From positions 3,246,501 to 3,310,500 of the forward strand of contig NZ_AP024452.1 in NCBI RefSeq assembly GCF_016865485.1: DNA of 64,000 nt, given 5' to 3'. The position numbers were made by a program, and so were the translations under genes. The notes below the pieces were generated by a model. It did not search any database. It had not been told where the DNA came from and saw nothing but the letters and a program-made list of their open reading frames with translations. The DNA is from Luteitalea sp. TBR-22. GTDB taxonomy: Bacteria; Acidobacteriota; Vicinamibacteria; Vicinamibacterales; Vicinamibacteraceae. This document shows positions 34,082 to 43,226 of the stretch, in pieces. Numbering within the stretch: position 1 is the first letter of the stretch; the number at the start of each line of letters is the position of its first letter.

Positions 34082-35710
34082 TCAGGCCCGCGCGATCGGC
34101 ATGCGCCACCCGGTGCCGAACGCGCGCGAGGTGACCTTGAGCACGGGCGCGGCCTGCTTGCGCTTGAACTCGGAGATCCGGACCAGGCGGAGCACCTGTC
34201 GCACCACCTCGCCGTCGAAGCCTTCCTCGACCAGCGCCGCGCCATCGAGGCACCGCTCGACGTGGCCCTCGAGAATGGCGTCGAGCACGTCGTACGGCGG
34301 CAGGCTGTCCTGATCGGTCTGGTTCGGCCGGAGCTCCGCCGACGGCGCCTTGGTGATCGTCGCCTCCGGAATGACGACGCCGCCGCGGTTCACCCAGCGC
34401 GCGACCCGGTAGACCAGCGTCTTGTAGACGTCGGCGATCACGGCCAGCGCCCCGTTCATGTCGCCGTACAGCGTGCAGTAGCCGGTCGCCAGTTCCGACT
34501 TGTTGCCGGTGGTGAGCAGCAGGGCGCCCGTCTTGTTGGACAGCGCCATCAGCAGGGCGCCGCGGATGCGCGCCTGCAGGTTCTCCTCGGTCACGTCCGG
34601 CGCCAGGCCGGCGAACGGTCCGGCCAGCACCCCGTCGTAGGCCGTCATGACCGGCGCGATCGGCAGCGTCTGCGTGCGGATGCCGAGCGTGGCGGCAAGG
34701 GTCTCGGCGTCGGCCACGCTGCCCTGGCTCGAGTACGGCGACGGCATCAGCACGCCGGTCACGTGCTCGCGTCCGAGGGCCTCGACGGCGATGACGGCCG
34801 TGAGCGCCGAGTCGATGCCTCCGGAGAGCCCCAGCAACGCGTCGCGGAACCCGCACTTGCGCGCGTAGTCGCGCACGCCGAGCACGAGCGCGGCGAACAC
34901 CTCGGCCTCCACGGGCGTCTCGTCAGGGACGACCGCACGCACCGGCGAGGACGTGTCGACGATGACGGTGTCCTCGGCAAACGCCGCGCCACGGGCGACA
35001 CAGGTGCCGTCGGGTGCGAAGGCCAGGGAGCGCCCGTCGAAGACGAGGTCGTCGTTGGCGCCGACCTGGTTGGCGTACAGCGCCCACACCCCGTACTTGC
35101 GCGCCAGGTGCGCCAGCAGCCGCTCCCGCTGCGCCAGCTTGCCCTGCGCGTACGGCGAGGCCGACATGTTGACCATGACCGGCGTCGCCAGGTCGCGCAG
35201 TGCCGCCACCGGGTCGCCGCCATAGCGACGCGTGGTCCAGACGTCGGGGTCGTTCCACACGTCCTCGCAGATGCTCACCGCGACGCGGCGCTCACCCACC
35301 GCGAGCGCCCCCACGGCGCGACCGGGCTCGAAATACCGGTCCTCGTCGAACACGTCGTAGGTGGGCAACAGCGTCTTGGCGAATGACTCCCCCACCGTGC
35401 CTGCCCGCAGGTGCACCGCAGCATTGAGCAGCGGCCGGCCGGCCTCGACGCCGGAGGGCACGGGCATCCCCAGCAGCACGCCCGGCGCGGTCGCGAGCGA
35501 CGCGGCAAGGCGATCGGCGACCTCACGGCAGCGCGCCACGAAGCCCGGCATCAAGAGGAGATCGCGCGGTGGATAGCCGGTCAGTGCCATCTCGGGCGTC
35601 ACGCACAGGTCGGCGCGGCTGCCGATGGCACGCACCGCCGCTTCGATGCGGGCGGCGTTGGCGTCGAGCGCCCCGACGGTGGGGTCGAGCTGGAGGAGCG
35701 CGATGCGCAT
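34082..35710 (-). CDS. nadE: Glutamine-dependent NAD+ synthetase
   Basis: 542 residues, two domains. The N-terminal nitrilase-type amidase (1-250) has its glutamate in TPEMALTGYPP, the lysine in KTLLPTY and the cysteine in VSICEDVWN. The C-terminal synthetase has the P-loop LGLSGGIDSALT, the TTGNKSE segment and the adenylation region. It converts nicotinate adenine dinucleotide to NAD+ using glutamine as ammonia source. The ATG at 35710 starts at the conserved MRIALLQL. It is a housekeeping gene lying between two motility operons, 87 bases after motB set 2. Confidence 0.97.
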   Translation of the reverse strand: MRIALLQLDPTVGALDANAARIEAAVRAIGSRADLCVTPEMALTGYPPRDLLLMPGFVARCREVADRLAASLATAPGVLLGMPVPSGVEAGRPLLNAAVHLRAGTVGESFAKTLLPTYDVFDEDRYFEPGRAVGALAVGERRVAVSICEDVWNDPDVWTTRRYGGDPVAALRDLATPVMVNMSASPYAQGKLAQRERLLAHLARKYGVWALYANQVGANDDLVFDGRSLAFAPDGTCVARGAAFAEDTVIVDTSSPVRAVVPDETPVEAEVFAALVLGVRDYARKCGFRDALLGLSGGIDSALTAVIAVEALGREHVTGVLMPSPYSSQGSVADAETLAATLGIRTQTLPIAPVMTAYDGVLAGPFAGLAPDVTEENLQARIRGALLMALSNKTGALLLTTGNKSELATGYCTLYGDMNGALAVIADVYKTLVYRVARWVNRGGVVIPEATITKAPSAELRPNQTDQDSLPPYDVLDAILEGHVERCLDGAALVEEGFDGEVVRQVLRLVRISEFKRKQAAPVLKVTSRAFGTGWRMPIARA

Positions 35711-35797
35711 GCGCGTCGCGATCTTAGCAGGGGGCCGCGCAGGCCGCCGCACCAAGCGAGGGCCTGTCGGCGGAACGCCGGCCGGGCGGCAGGAGAA

Positions 35798-36613
35798 TCA
35801 CTCCCCGGCGAAGACGCGACCGCTCGGGAGGTTCGAGGGGGCTGAACTGGCCGCGGCGCCGTTGGGCGATCCGGCGCGGCCGGGTTCCTCGGCCCGCGCG
35901 GTGCCCTCATTGAGGATGACGATGTCGACGCGCCGGTTGCGGGCGCGATCGGCCGGGGTGTCGTTGGGCACGCGAGGGTGGAACTCGCCGTACCCGGCCG
36001 CCGACAGGCGGGCTGGCAGGACGCCGACCTGCTCGACCAGGAACGTGACCACCGAGGTGGCGCGTGCCGTCGAGAGCTCCCAGTTCGACCGGAACCGACC
36101 GCCCTGGATCGGGACGTCGTCGGTATGCCCCTCGACGCGGAGCTTCGTGTCGGGGTCGCTGCCGATGGTGGCCGCCAGCCCGGCCAGGATCTCGCGCGCC
36201 TCGGGCGCGAGATCCGCGCTCCCGGTCGGGAAGCTGCCGGCCTCGCGCAGCGACACCACGATGCCCCGCCTGTCGATCTCGACGTCCACGGCCGTGCCCG
36301 CGAGACGCTCCCTGATGATCTGCGCCAGTCGTCGCTCCCGCTCCTCCGGGGAGGGGACGGCCCGCGTCTTGCCATCGGCCTTGCGCGCCGGCGCCGTGTC
36401 GGGCGACGGCACCGCGAGGCCACGCGAGTCGAAGGCTTCGTTCATCGACTCCACCATGGACGACAGCTTCCTGGCGTCGACGGTGGAGATGGCGTACATC
36501 GTCGTGAAGAACGCAAACAGCAGGGTGATGAAGTCGGCGTAGGAGACCAGCCAACGCTCGTGACTCGGTGCGTGCGCGACGCGCTTGCGGCGCCCGCGCC
36601 GGTCGGCCGTCAC
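35798..36613 (-). CDS. motB: Flagellar stator protein MotB (set 2)
   Basis: 271 residues. One membrane helix carries Asp27 in VSYADFITLLFAFFTTMYAIS, the form common in the MotB/MotD/PomB group, followed by a linker and an OmpA-like domain (LRVEGHTDDVPIQ, NWELSTARATSVVTFL, ARNRRVDIVI). It differs strongly from MotB set 1 at 31425, so the cell has two stator types, perhaps for different ions or loads. Overlaps motA set 2 by four bases. Confidence 0.93.
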   Translation of the reverse strand: MTADRRGRRKRVAHAPSHERWLVSYADFITLLFAFFTTMYAISTVDARKLSSMVESMNEAFDSRGLAVPSPDTAPARKADGKTRAVPSPEERERRLAQIIRERLAGTAVDVEIDRRGIVVSLREAGSFPTGSADLAPEAREILAGLAATIGSDPDTKLRVEGHTDDVPIQGGRFRSNWELSTARATSVVTFLVEQVGVLPARLSAAGYGEFHPRVPNDTPADRARNRRVDIVILNEGTARAEEPGRAGSPNGAAASSAPSNLPSGRVFAGE

Positions 36614-37422
36614 GCGGCCCTCCGCCTCGCCCCCGCCGGAGCTGCGGCTTCATCGGCGGCGAGCAGGCCGCGCAGCTTCTGGTCGATCATCCGCGGGTTC
36701 TGGCCTTCCTGGATCGCGAGCACGCCTTCGAGGATCACCTCGCGGCGCCGCGCCCGGCGCTGCGCCCGCCCGCGCAGCTTGGCCGCGATCGGCAACAGGA
36801 TCAGGTTGGCCGATCCGACGCCGTAGACCGTGGCCACGAACGCCACGGCGATGCCGGCGCCGAGCTTGCTCGGATCGCTGAGGTTCTCCATCACGTGGAT
36901 GAGCCCGAGCACCGCGCCGAGGATGCCGACCGTCGGAGCGTATCCGCCGGCCGCCTCGTACACACGCGCCGGACCTTCCTCGAACTCCTCGCGCCCGTCG
37001 TTCTCGGCTTCGAGCATGGCGCGGAGCGTCGTGGGGTTGGTGCCATCCACCGCCAGGCGCAGTCCGCGGCGCATGAAGGGATCGGGGATCGAGTCCAGTT
37101 CGTCCTCGAGCGAGAGGATGCCGTCCTTGCGGGCCTTGATCGCCAGGCGACCGATCACGTCGAGCACCTGGGTGGCCGGCGGGAGGTCGTCGACGAACAC
37201 GTCGCGAAGGCTGCGCCAGGCCTGCTTCACGTCACGCAGCGGATGGCTGAGCAGGACGGCGCCGAGCGTGCCGCCGAAGACGATGAGCGCGGCCGCGCCC
37301 TGCAGCAGCGAGGCGAGCTTCCCGCCCTCGGCCACGTGTCCGCCGACGATCATCGCCACGCCGAGTGGCAGCCCGATCAGCGACAGCGAATCCCAGGCGC
37401 GAGCGGGGGTCCTGGTGGCCAC
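36610..37422 (-). CDS. motA: Flagellar stator protein MotA (set 2)
   Basis: 270 residues, four membrane helices. The channel helices are recognised in GGYAPTVGILGAVLGLIHVM and GAGIAVAFVATVYGVGSANLILLPIA, the MotC/PomA style. The long cytoplasmic loop contains EDELDSIPDPFMRRGLRLAVDG, typical of the family. It lies directly after flbD (three bases), the gene order also found in spirochaetes and Firmicutes, and overlaps motB set 2. Confidence 0.93.
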   Translation of the reverse strand: MATRTPARAWDSLSLIGLPLGVAMIVGGHVAEGGKLASLLQGAAALIVFGGTLGAVLLSHPLRDVKQAWRSLRDVFVDDLPPATQVLDVIGRLAIKARKDGILSLEDELDSIPDPFMRRGLRLAVDGTNPTTLRAMLEAENDGREEFEEGPARVYEAAGGYAPTVGILGAVLGLIHVMENLSDPSKLGAGIAVAFVATVYGVGSANLILLPIAAKLRGRAQRRARRREVILEGVLAIQEGQNPRMIDQKLRGLLAADEAAAPAGARRRAA

Positions 37423-37425
37423 GCG

Positions 37426-37659
37426 CTACTCCACGGCGCGGAGCGCCGTGACCTCCCCACGACGCTCCCGCACCGGCGGCGCCAGCAACCCGCGCTTGTA
37501 CTCCTGGACCCGCGCGACGATGTCGTCGGGCGCATCACGGACGAGCAGCTTCTCGCCGTTGGCGAGCGCGATGACGGTGTCGGGGTTGAACTCGATCCAC
37601 GTGATCTGGTCGATGTTCACCAGCAACGCCGTGCCATCGAGGCGAGTGACGCGGATCAT
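37426..37659 (-). CDS. flbD: FlbD family flagellar protein
   Basis: 77 residues: MIRVTRLDGTALLVNIDQI begins exactly as in the small FlbD/SwrD proteins, then DTVIALANGEKLLVRDAPDDIVARV. In Bacillus the homologue SwrD raises flagellar power by supporting the stator, which fits the position three bases before motA set 2. The C-terminal 20 residues are an extension beyond the core. The ATG overlaps the upstream cytidylyltransferase stop codon by four bases. Confidence 0.92.
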   Translation of the reverse strand: MIRVTRLDGTALLVNIDQITWIEFNPDTVIALANGEKLLVRDAPDDIVARVQEYKRGLLAPPVRERRGEVTALRAVE

Positions 37660-38354
37660 GCGACCTCCGGGGCGGGCAGGCGGCGCGCCGCCGCGATGAC
37701 CCGCGACAGCGGCGCCGCACGCGGGTCGAGGCCGTCGGCCCACAGGGCATCGGCGAGGCAGCGGGCGAATGCGAGGTCGGCGGGCGTGTCCACGGTGAGA
37801 TGGAGGTCGGGCGCCCGGAGCGCGGGCGGCGCGGACGGGACCGTGCGCACGACGCCCTCGGCCCGGCGGACCCACGGCGTCACGTGCTCGCGATCGTAGG
37901 GCGTCGAGGCCTCGCGCTGCGCCTGCAGCAGGATGTCGCGACGCACGCCTTCCACGGCCGTCCCCACAGGCAGGCCCTCCTCGACGCCGTAATCGGCACC
38001 GTCGGCGAGCGCCTTGAGGATGCGCGCGGGCGCCTCGGAGTCCACGAACGGGTTGTCGGCGGTGGCCCTGAGGACGATCTCGGCGTCGGGATGGGCCTGC
38101 GCCACCAGCGCATAGCGCGCCAGCACGTCGTCTTCCGGCCCGGCGAAGGCCTGCGCGCCGAGCCGCTCGGCAGCCGCGACCACCTCCCGGTCCTCCGGAC
38201 GCGTCGTGGTGGCGACGACCACGGGACCGACCGCGGCCGCACGCAGCCGGGTGACGCAGTACTCGAGCAGCGGCCAGCGACCGATCGGGGCCAGCACCTT
38301 GCCGGGCAGCCGGTGCGACCCGAGCCGCGCCTGCAGGACGACCAGCGCCGTCAC
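37656..38354 (-). CDS. SpsF-like sugar-nucleotide (CMP-NulO type) transferase
   Basis: 232 residues of the nucleotidyltransferase fold: LQARLGSHRLPGKVLAPIG carries the NTP-binding loop, VVVATTTRPEDREVVAAAERLGA and ATADNPFVD are conserved in SpsF/acylneuraminate cytidylyltransferase relatives. In this neighbourhood it would activate a nonulosonic acid with CTP before transfer to flagellin. The GTG at 38354 has GGAGG six bases upstream and overlaps the ATP-grasp gene by four bases. Confidence 0.75.
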   Translation of the reverse strand: MTALVVLQARLGSHRLPGKVLAPIGRWPLLEYCVTRLRAAAVGPVVVATTTRPEDREVVAAAERLGAQAFAGPEDDVLARYALVAQAHPDAEIVLRATADNPFVDSEAPARILKALADGADYGVEEGLPVGTAVEGVRRDILLQAQREASTPYDREHVTPWVRRAEGVVRTVPSAPPALRAPDLHLTVDTPADLAFARCLADALWADGLDPRAAPLSRVIAAARRLPAPEVA

Positions 38355-39367
38355 GCGTTCCCTCCGGCCAGGCTGCGCATCCTCGGCGCGAGCACTTCGG
38401 CGTCGGCGTCGGTGAGGAAGAGCGAGGCCTCGTGGCTGCTCATCCGCAGGCCGTCGGTGAACTCGCCGATGCACGGGCGAAGTGCCTCACGGCGCCCCGC
38501 CCGGATCGTCCACTCCGCGAAGTCGGCGCCCGCCGCGAGGGTCAACTGGATGCCGCCGCTGAACCGCGGGTTGATCTCGAAGATGATCGGCGTGCCGTCG
38601 ACGACCCGGCACTGCACGTTGACGGCGCCGCGGAACTCGAGCACCTCGGCACACCGGACCGCCAGGTCCATCAGGACGGGACTCTTCACGGTGCGGCCGC
38701 GATCGCTCACGCCCGACCTGATCACCAGGCGCTGGCGAGGCACGACCGAGATCGGCCGGCCCTGAAGGTCGCAGAACATGTCGATCGTGTACTCCGGACC
38801 GTCGAGGTACTGCTGCACGACGGGGTCCTCGACGTACTCGAGGAAGAAGTCGAGGTGTGCCGGCGTCAGGGCCGGGAACGCGCCGACGCTGCCACGACCG
38901 CGCCGCGGCTTGACGAACAAGGGTGGCGGCAGGCCGCGCGCCCGCACCTCGTCGGGCGTCCACGTGTCGGCCACGGGGATGCCATGCGACTGCAGGTGCC
39001 TGGCCGTGCGCAGCTTGTCTCGGCAGATGTGCGCCGTCGCGGCACTCGGTGCCATGACCACGACGCCGGCGCGCGCGAAGCGGTCAGCGGCCTGCGCGAT
39101 GATCCCGAGTTCGTCGTCGATGGTCGGCACGAGCACGCCCACGTCGTGGGCGACGCACACGTCCAGCAGCGCGTCCACGTAGTCGGGCGCGTCGCTGCGC
39201 GGGACCGCGGCGGCCAGGTCGGCGACGTGCACGGCCGGCGAGAACGGGTCGATGTCGGTGGCGATGACGCGCCCGCGCGGCGTCAGCCGCCCCTGCGCCT
39301 GCTGCAGCGCGCGGACGAGCGCGACGCGACGCGACGCCGCCGTCACCAGCACGTCAGGCCGGATCAC
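38351..39367 (-). CDS. CarB-like ATP-grasp protein of the nonulosonate operon
   Basis: 338 residues. An N-terminal Rossmann-like pre-ATP-grasp domain (VLVTAASRRVALVRAL) is followed by an ATP-grasp domain with KPRRGRGSVGAF (phosphate loop) and VQCRVVDGTPIIFEINPRFSGG (metal ligands). Such proteins join a carboxylate to an amine or similar nucleophile. They recur in flagellin-glycan and polysaccharide clusters, where they may modify the sugar, but the substrate is not established. GGAGG lies five bases before the GTG. It overlaps neuB by 14 bases. Confidence 0.75.
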   Translation of the reverse strand: MIRPDVLVTAASRRVALVRALQQAQGRLTPRGRVIATDIDPFSPAVHVADLAAAVPRSDAPDYVDALLDVCVAHDVGVLVPTIDDELGIIAQAADRFARAGVVVMAPSAATAHICRDKLRTARHLQSHGIPVADTWTPDEVRARGLPPPLFVKPRRGRGSVGAFPALTPAHLDFFLEYVEDPVVQQYLDGPEYTIDMFCDLQGRPISVVPRQRLVIRSGVSDRGRTVKSPVLMDLAVRCAEVLEFRGAVNVQCRVVDGTPIIFEINPRFSGGIQLTLAAGADFAEWTIRAGRREALRPCIGEFTDGLRMSSHEASLFLTDADAEVLAPRMRSLAGGNA

Positions 39368-40424
39368 GGTGGCCTCCTCCGTCGGAGTGCGGGCCGAGAT
39401 CCGCGGGCTCGAACGCGGCACCCGCGGCAATGGCGCGCGGGGCACGCGCGCCGATGAGGGCGCGGGCGTACTCGGCGCCGAGCGCGCCCTGCGGTCGCAG
39501 GGCCGCGACGTCGGCCGCCTCGATGCGCGCCCCGGCCGCGATCGCCCGGCGCGCATACAGCCCACGCCGGCTGGGGACGATGTTGGCGACCTCGGCCGGC
39601 ATCGGGGCGCGGCGCCCCTCGCCCGTCGCGGCGTGCGCCCGCGCGAGACGGTCGACGATGTCCCGCAGCTGTTCGGGCGAGGACGACACGGGTGCGTCGA
39701 TCGCATCGGTGCCCGGCAGGTGGACGTGACGCTCGTACAACGTCGCCCCCTGCGCGTAGGCCAGCAACGCCGCGTCGCCGCCCATCCCGTGGTCGCTCAG
39801 GCCGGTGGGCAGCTTGTACTCGCCCGCCAGCGTGCCCACCGCACGCAGGTTCTGCTGCGCATCAGGCGTCGGGTACGCCGACACGCAGTGCAACAGCGCG
39901 AGCGACCGGGCTCCGGACCCGACCGCCCAGTCGATGGCGTTCCAGACGTCGCCCTCGTTGCTCATGCCGGTCGACAGCACCACCGGACGTCCGGTCCTGG
40001 CCACCTGCTCGATGAGCATCACGTGGGTCAGATCCCCGCTGGCCACCTTGAACGCGTCGATGCCGAGACCATCGAGCATCTCGACCGACCGGCTGTCGAA
40101 GGCGGTGGCGATGACAGCCAGCTGCCGATCGCGGGCGTGCTGGACCAGGTCCGCATAGGCCTCGTCGGCCAGTTCGAAGCGGCCGAAGAAGGCACGCAGC
40201 GAGGCCGCCTGGACGTGCACCGGCGCTGGCGCGTCGGCCACCAGCAGCTCGTCGGCATCGAAGACCTGCAGCTTGACCGCCCAGGCGCCGGCATCGGCAC
40301 AGGCGTCCACCAGGCGATGCGCCAGCGACGGGTCGCCATTGTGATTGAGGCCGATTTCGGCGATGACGCGCATCGGTGCGCCCGGCGCGATCGACTGCCC
40401 GGCAATCTCAGCAGGCACGGACAT
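39354..40424 (-). CDS. N-acetylneuraminate/pseudaminate synthase family protein (NeuB-like, with SAF domain)
   Basis: 356 residues. The TIM-barrel synthase has VIAEIGLNHNGDPSLAHRLV, KVASGDLTH, VVLSTGMS, LHCVSAYPTP and GLSDHGMGG, all NeuB hallmarks. A C-terminal antifreeze-like SAF domain follows (SRRGLYARRAIAAGARIEAADV). It would condense phosphoenolpyruvate with a six-carbon amino sugar to a nine-carbon nonulosonic acid. Which one (pseudaminic, legionaminic or other) cannot be read from the sequence. Confidence 0.9.
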   Translation of the reverse strand: MSVPAEIAGQSIAPGAPMRVIAEIGLNHNGDPSLAHRLVDACADAGAWAVKLQVFDADELLVADAPAPVHVQAASLRAFFGRFELADEAYADLVQHARDRQLAVIATAFDSRSVEMLDGLGIDAFKVASGDLTHVMLIEQVARTGRPVVLSTGMSNEGDVWNAIDWAVGSGARSLALLHCVSAYPTPDAQQNLRAVGTLAGEYKLPTGLSDHGMGGDAALLAYAQGATLYERHVHLPGTDAIDAPVSSSPEQLRDIVDRLARAHAATGEGRRAPMPAEVANIVPSRRGLYARRAIAAGARIEAADVAALRPQGALGAEYARALIGARAPRAIAAGAAFEPADLGPHSDGGGHRDPA

Positions 40425-41097
40425 GGCGATCCTCCAGCAAGCGTGCCACCAGGGGCGGCACGTCGGCGAGCGTGCGCGCGACGGCATCGGCCGGCGTCGT
40501 CGCGATCGCGGTGGCCCGATCCGGCAGCCAGATCGTACGCAGGCCGAGGGCCGCGGCGCCGGCGATGTCCTTCTGCGGATGGTCGCCCACGAAGACGGCG
40601 CGGCCCGCGTCGACGCCGAGGGCGCGGAGAGCCGCGACGAAGCATCCACGGGCGGGCTTGCCTTCCGGAGCGTGCTCCTGCGCGTACGTCACGACGTCGA
40701 CGTGCGCGGCCAGGCCGAGCGCGGCCACCTTGGCGCGCTGCGTGCCGGGCAGGCCGTTGGTCAGCACGCCCAGGCGACGCCCCTGCCCCCGCAACGCGGC
40801 GAGCACCTCGCGCGAGGTGCGTGGCAGCCGCAGCCGCGGCGCATGGGTCCTGATGATCTCGACGTACCTCGGCACCTCGGCGACCGGCAGGGCGTAGGCG
40901 GCGCAGAACGCCTGCAGGAGCCCCTCCCTGCCGTGACGCCGGAAGCGGCGCGCCAGGAACCGGAAGAGGACCCGGGCCGGCATCCCGGTCTCGTCGGCCA
41001 CGACCCGCGCCAGCGCCGCGTGGCCACTGAGCACGAACCGCCGCTCCCGGTAGAGCGTGTCGTCGAGGTCGAAGATGACCGCCACAGGCTCAGGCAC
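40408..41097 (-). CDS. HAD-superfamily phosphatase
   Basis: 229 residues. HAD motif I is VIFDLDDTLYRE, motif II is in LGVLTNG, motif III/IV lies in EGKPARGCF and FVGDHPQKDIAGAAALGL. The helical cap resembles that of the small-molecule phosphatases. In a NulO operon a phosphatase removes the 9-phosphate when the synthase uses a phosphorylated sugar, so this is a plausible but unproven role. The GTG start overlaps the PseG-like gene and the 3' end overlaps neuB by 17 bases. Confidence 0.8.
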   Translation of the reverse strand: MPEPVAVIFDLDDTLYRERRFVLSGHAALARVVADETGMPARVLFRFLARRFRRHGREGLLQAFCAAYALPVAEVPRYVEIIRTHAPRLRLPRTSREVLAALRGQGRRLGVLTNGLPGTQRAKVAALGLAAHVDVVTYAQEHAPEGKPARGCFVAALRALGVDAGRAVFVGDHPQKDIAGAAALGLRTIWLPDRATAIATTPADAVARTLADVPPLVARLLEDRHVRAC

Positions 41098-42019
41098 GAC
41101 CGCGTCCCTCCGCGAGGTCGCGGATCGCCCGCGCCACGCGATCCGCGCCGCGGCCGTCGATGAGGCGCGGTCCCTCGATCGCCACGCGACGTCGCCAGGG
41201 CGCGTCTGCAAGGAGCCTGGTCATGGCGCGACACACCGACGGGACGACATCGCGACCCCCGGCGGCCAGGCCGCCGTCGAGCGCAAGTCCTCGGGCCGCG
41301 AAGCCGCGGATGGTGGGCCGTTGGGCCGCCACCACGGCGACGCCGATGGCCGGCACGCCGCTGCCGACGGCTTCGTAGAGCGTCACGCCACCACCGACCA
41401 CCGCCACGTCGACCTGCGCCATCCAGGGCGACAGGCCCGCCGGCGCCGCGACCCACGCGAACCCATCGGCGGGCCCCGAGCCTCCCGTGGCAATCACGTC
41501 GAGCGACGGCCACCGACGCGTCAGCGTCGACGCGATGCGACGGGTCAGGGCGGCGCGCGGGCCGCCGCCCAGCGACACCAGCACGCGGCGCACCTGATCG
41601 CCGCGCCGCGCTGGCCGCGCGGCAACGGTTGCATATGCGGGGCCGCGCAGCACGCGCCTGGCCGGCAGCCGGCCGCGACAGACGATGCTGCCGTCGACCG
41701 CGAGGTCGGACGGGAGGGGTCCCAGACCGAGATCGTGCATCGAGACCACCGGCACCGACCGGCGTCGCGCCGCGACGCACCACGGGCGGCTGGCGCGCTC
41801 CCTCGGATCGTCGAGGACCAGCACGCGTGGCCGCACCGCATCGAGGATGGCGCCGGCGGCCCCGCCGGCAATGGTCGGGAGCGTGAGATCGGGCGCGCCG
41901 CGTCCGCGGATGCTCACGACGCACGGGCGGCCGAGCGCGCGCGCCAGCACCTCGGCGCGACGCAGGTGGCCGTGTCCGAGTCGAGGTCCGGCCGCGACGC
42001 GAAGGAGAGCGAAGGTCAC
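41090..42019 (-). CDS. PseG-like UDP-sugar hydrolase/glycosyltransferase-fold protein
   Basis: 309 residues of the GT-B fold, beginning VTFALLRVAAGPRLGHGHLRRA as PseG-type proteins do (GHxxR after a glycine loop). VLVSLGGG and VAVVGGGVTLYEAVGSGVPAI are the C-terminal nucleotide-binding motifs. PseG removes UDP from the altrose intermediate of pseudaminic acid synthesis. The neighbour DegT aminotransferase and NeuB support that reading. The GTG overlaps the aminotransferase stop codon (GTGA). Confidence 0.75.
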   Translation of the reverse strand: MTFALLRVAAGPRLGHGHLRRAEVLARALGRPCVVSIRGRGAPDLTLPTIAGGAAGAILDAVRPRVLVLDDPRERASRPWCVAARRRSVPVVSMHDLGLGPLPSDLAVDGSIVCRGRLPARRVLRGPAYATVAARPARRGDQVRRVLVSLGGGPRAALTRRIASTLTRRWPSLDVIATGGSGPADGFAWVAAPAGLSPWMAQVDVAVVGGGVTLYEAVGSGVPAIGVAVVAAQRPTIRGFAARGLALDGGLAAGGRDVVPSVCRAMTRLLADAPWRRRVAIEGPRLIDGRGADRVARAIRDLAEGRGRA

Positions 42020-43197
42020 GGGGCCGCCGCCAGCAGCCGGTCGAGCGTCTCGATCACGCGATCGACGTCGGCAAGGGGCATCCCGCTCCAGAACGGCAGG
42101 GACAAGGAGTGGTCGCTGTGGTACTCGGCGTTCGGGAACATGCCGCGCGCGAGCCCGAAGCGCTGCGCGTAATAGGTGTGCAGGTGCAGCGCGCGGAAAT
42201 GGACGCTCGTGCCGATCCCTTCCCGTGCGAGCGCAACCTGGAGGGCATCGCGCGTCCAGCCGCAGTGCGCGGGGTCCACCAGGACGGTATAGAGGTGGCG
42301 CGCATGGGTCCAGCCGGCGGGCAGCGGCGCGGGGCGGACCAGCGGCAGCCCCACGACCCCGGCTTCGTATCGCGCCCACAACGCCTCGCGATGGGCCTGC
42401 ATCTGCTCGAGGCGCGAGAGCTGCACCAGGCCGAGCGCCGCCTGCAGGTCCATCATGTTGTACTTGTAGCCGGGCATCTCCACGTCGTACTGCGCCGGCG
42501 CACCGGGAGCGTAGCGCGCCCAGGCGTTGCGCGACAGGCCGTGCAGCGCGGCGACCCGCATCCAGTCGGCATCCTCGGAGGAGGCCGTGGTGACCATCCC
42601 CCCTTCGCCGGTGGCGAGGTTCTTGGTCGAGTAGAAGCTGAAGGCGGTGAAGTCGGCGATGGTGCCGATGCGGCGGCCGTCGACGCGCGCATCGATGCAG
42701 TGCGCGGCGTCCTCCACCAGGCGGAGCCCTCGCGCGTCGGCCAGGGCGCGGAACGCCAGCGGGTCGGCAGGCCGCCCCGCGTAGTGGACCGGCAACAGCA
42801 CTCGGGTCCGCTCGGACACCGCCGCGGCCGTCGCGCCGGGATCCATCGTGCCGGTGTCCCGGTCGACGTCCACGAAGACCGGGGTCCCGCCGGCGTGGAG
42901 CACGGTGTTGGCCGTGGCGCAGAACGTCAGCGGCGAGGTAAGCACCTGGTCGCCCGGCCCGACCCCGCACGCCAGCAGCGAAAGGTGCAGCCCCGCCGTG
43001 CAGGAATTGAGGGCGACCGCTTCCGGTGCGCCGGTGAACTGCGCGAAGGCGGCCTCGAAGGCCTTCACCTTCGGCCCGGTCGTCAGCCAGCCGGACGCCA
43101 TGACCTCGGCGAGTGCCGACAACTCGGCGTCGCCCATGTCGGGGCGCGCGAGGGGCACGAAGGCGGGGCCGGTCTGGCCTCTGGGGCCGGTGGACAT
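42016..43197 (-). CDS. DegT/DnrJ/EryC1 aminotransferase (PseC-like)
   Basis: 393 residues of the PLP-dependent sugar aminotransferase family: SGWLTTGPKVKAFEAAFAQF, VALNSCTAGLHLSLLA, VHYAGRP, EDAAHCIDA, and the cofactor lysine in AFSFYSTKNLATGEGGM. It would transfer an amino group to a UDP-4-keto-6-deoxy hexosamine in nonulosonate synthesis. No PseB-type dehydratase occurs in the window, so the keto sugar must come from elsewhere. It follows the unknown gene 43227-43853 by 29 bases. Confidence 0.88.
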   Translation of the reverse strand: MSTGPRGQTGPAFVPLARPDMGDAELSALAEVMASGWLTTGPKVKAFEAAFAQFTGAPEAVALNSCTAGLHLSLLACGVGPGDQVLTSPLTFCATANTVLHAGGTPVFVDVDRDTGTMDPGATAAAVSERTRVLLPVHYAGRPADPLAFRALADARGLRLVEDAAHCIDARVDGRRIGTIADFTAFSFYSTKNLATGEGGMVTTASSEDADWMRVAALHGLSRNAWARYAPGAPAQYDVEMPGYKYNMMDLQAALGLVQLSRLEQMQAHREALWARYEAGVVGLPLVRPAPLPAGWTHARHLYTVLVDPAHCGWTRDALQVALAREGIGTSVHFRALHLHTYYAQRFGLARGMFPNAEYHSDHSLSLPFWSGMPLADVDRVIETLDRLLAAAP

Positions 43198-43226
43198 GGT
43201 CGCTCGTCGGCTCGAGTGGGTGGCCG

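Noticed and set aside
27882-34313. A 2143-codon open frame on the plus strand
   Set aside because: It runs opposite to five well-supported genes (receptor, both REC-CheX genes, motB, motA) and reads as low-complexity Arg/His/Asp/Val, the usual antisense shadow in G+C-rich DNA.
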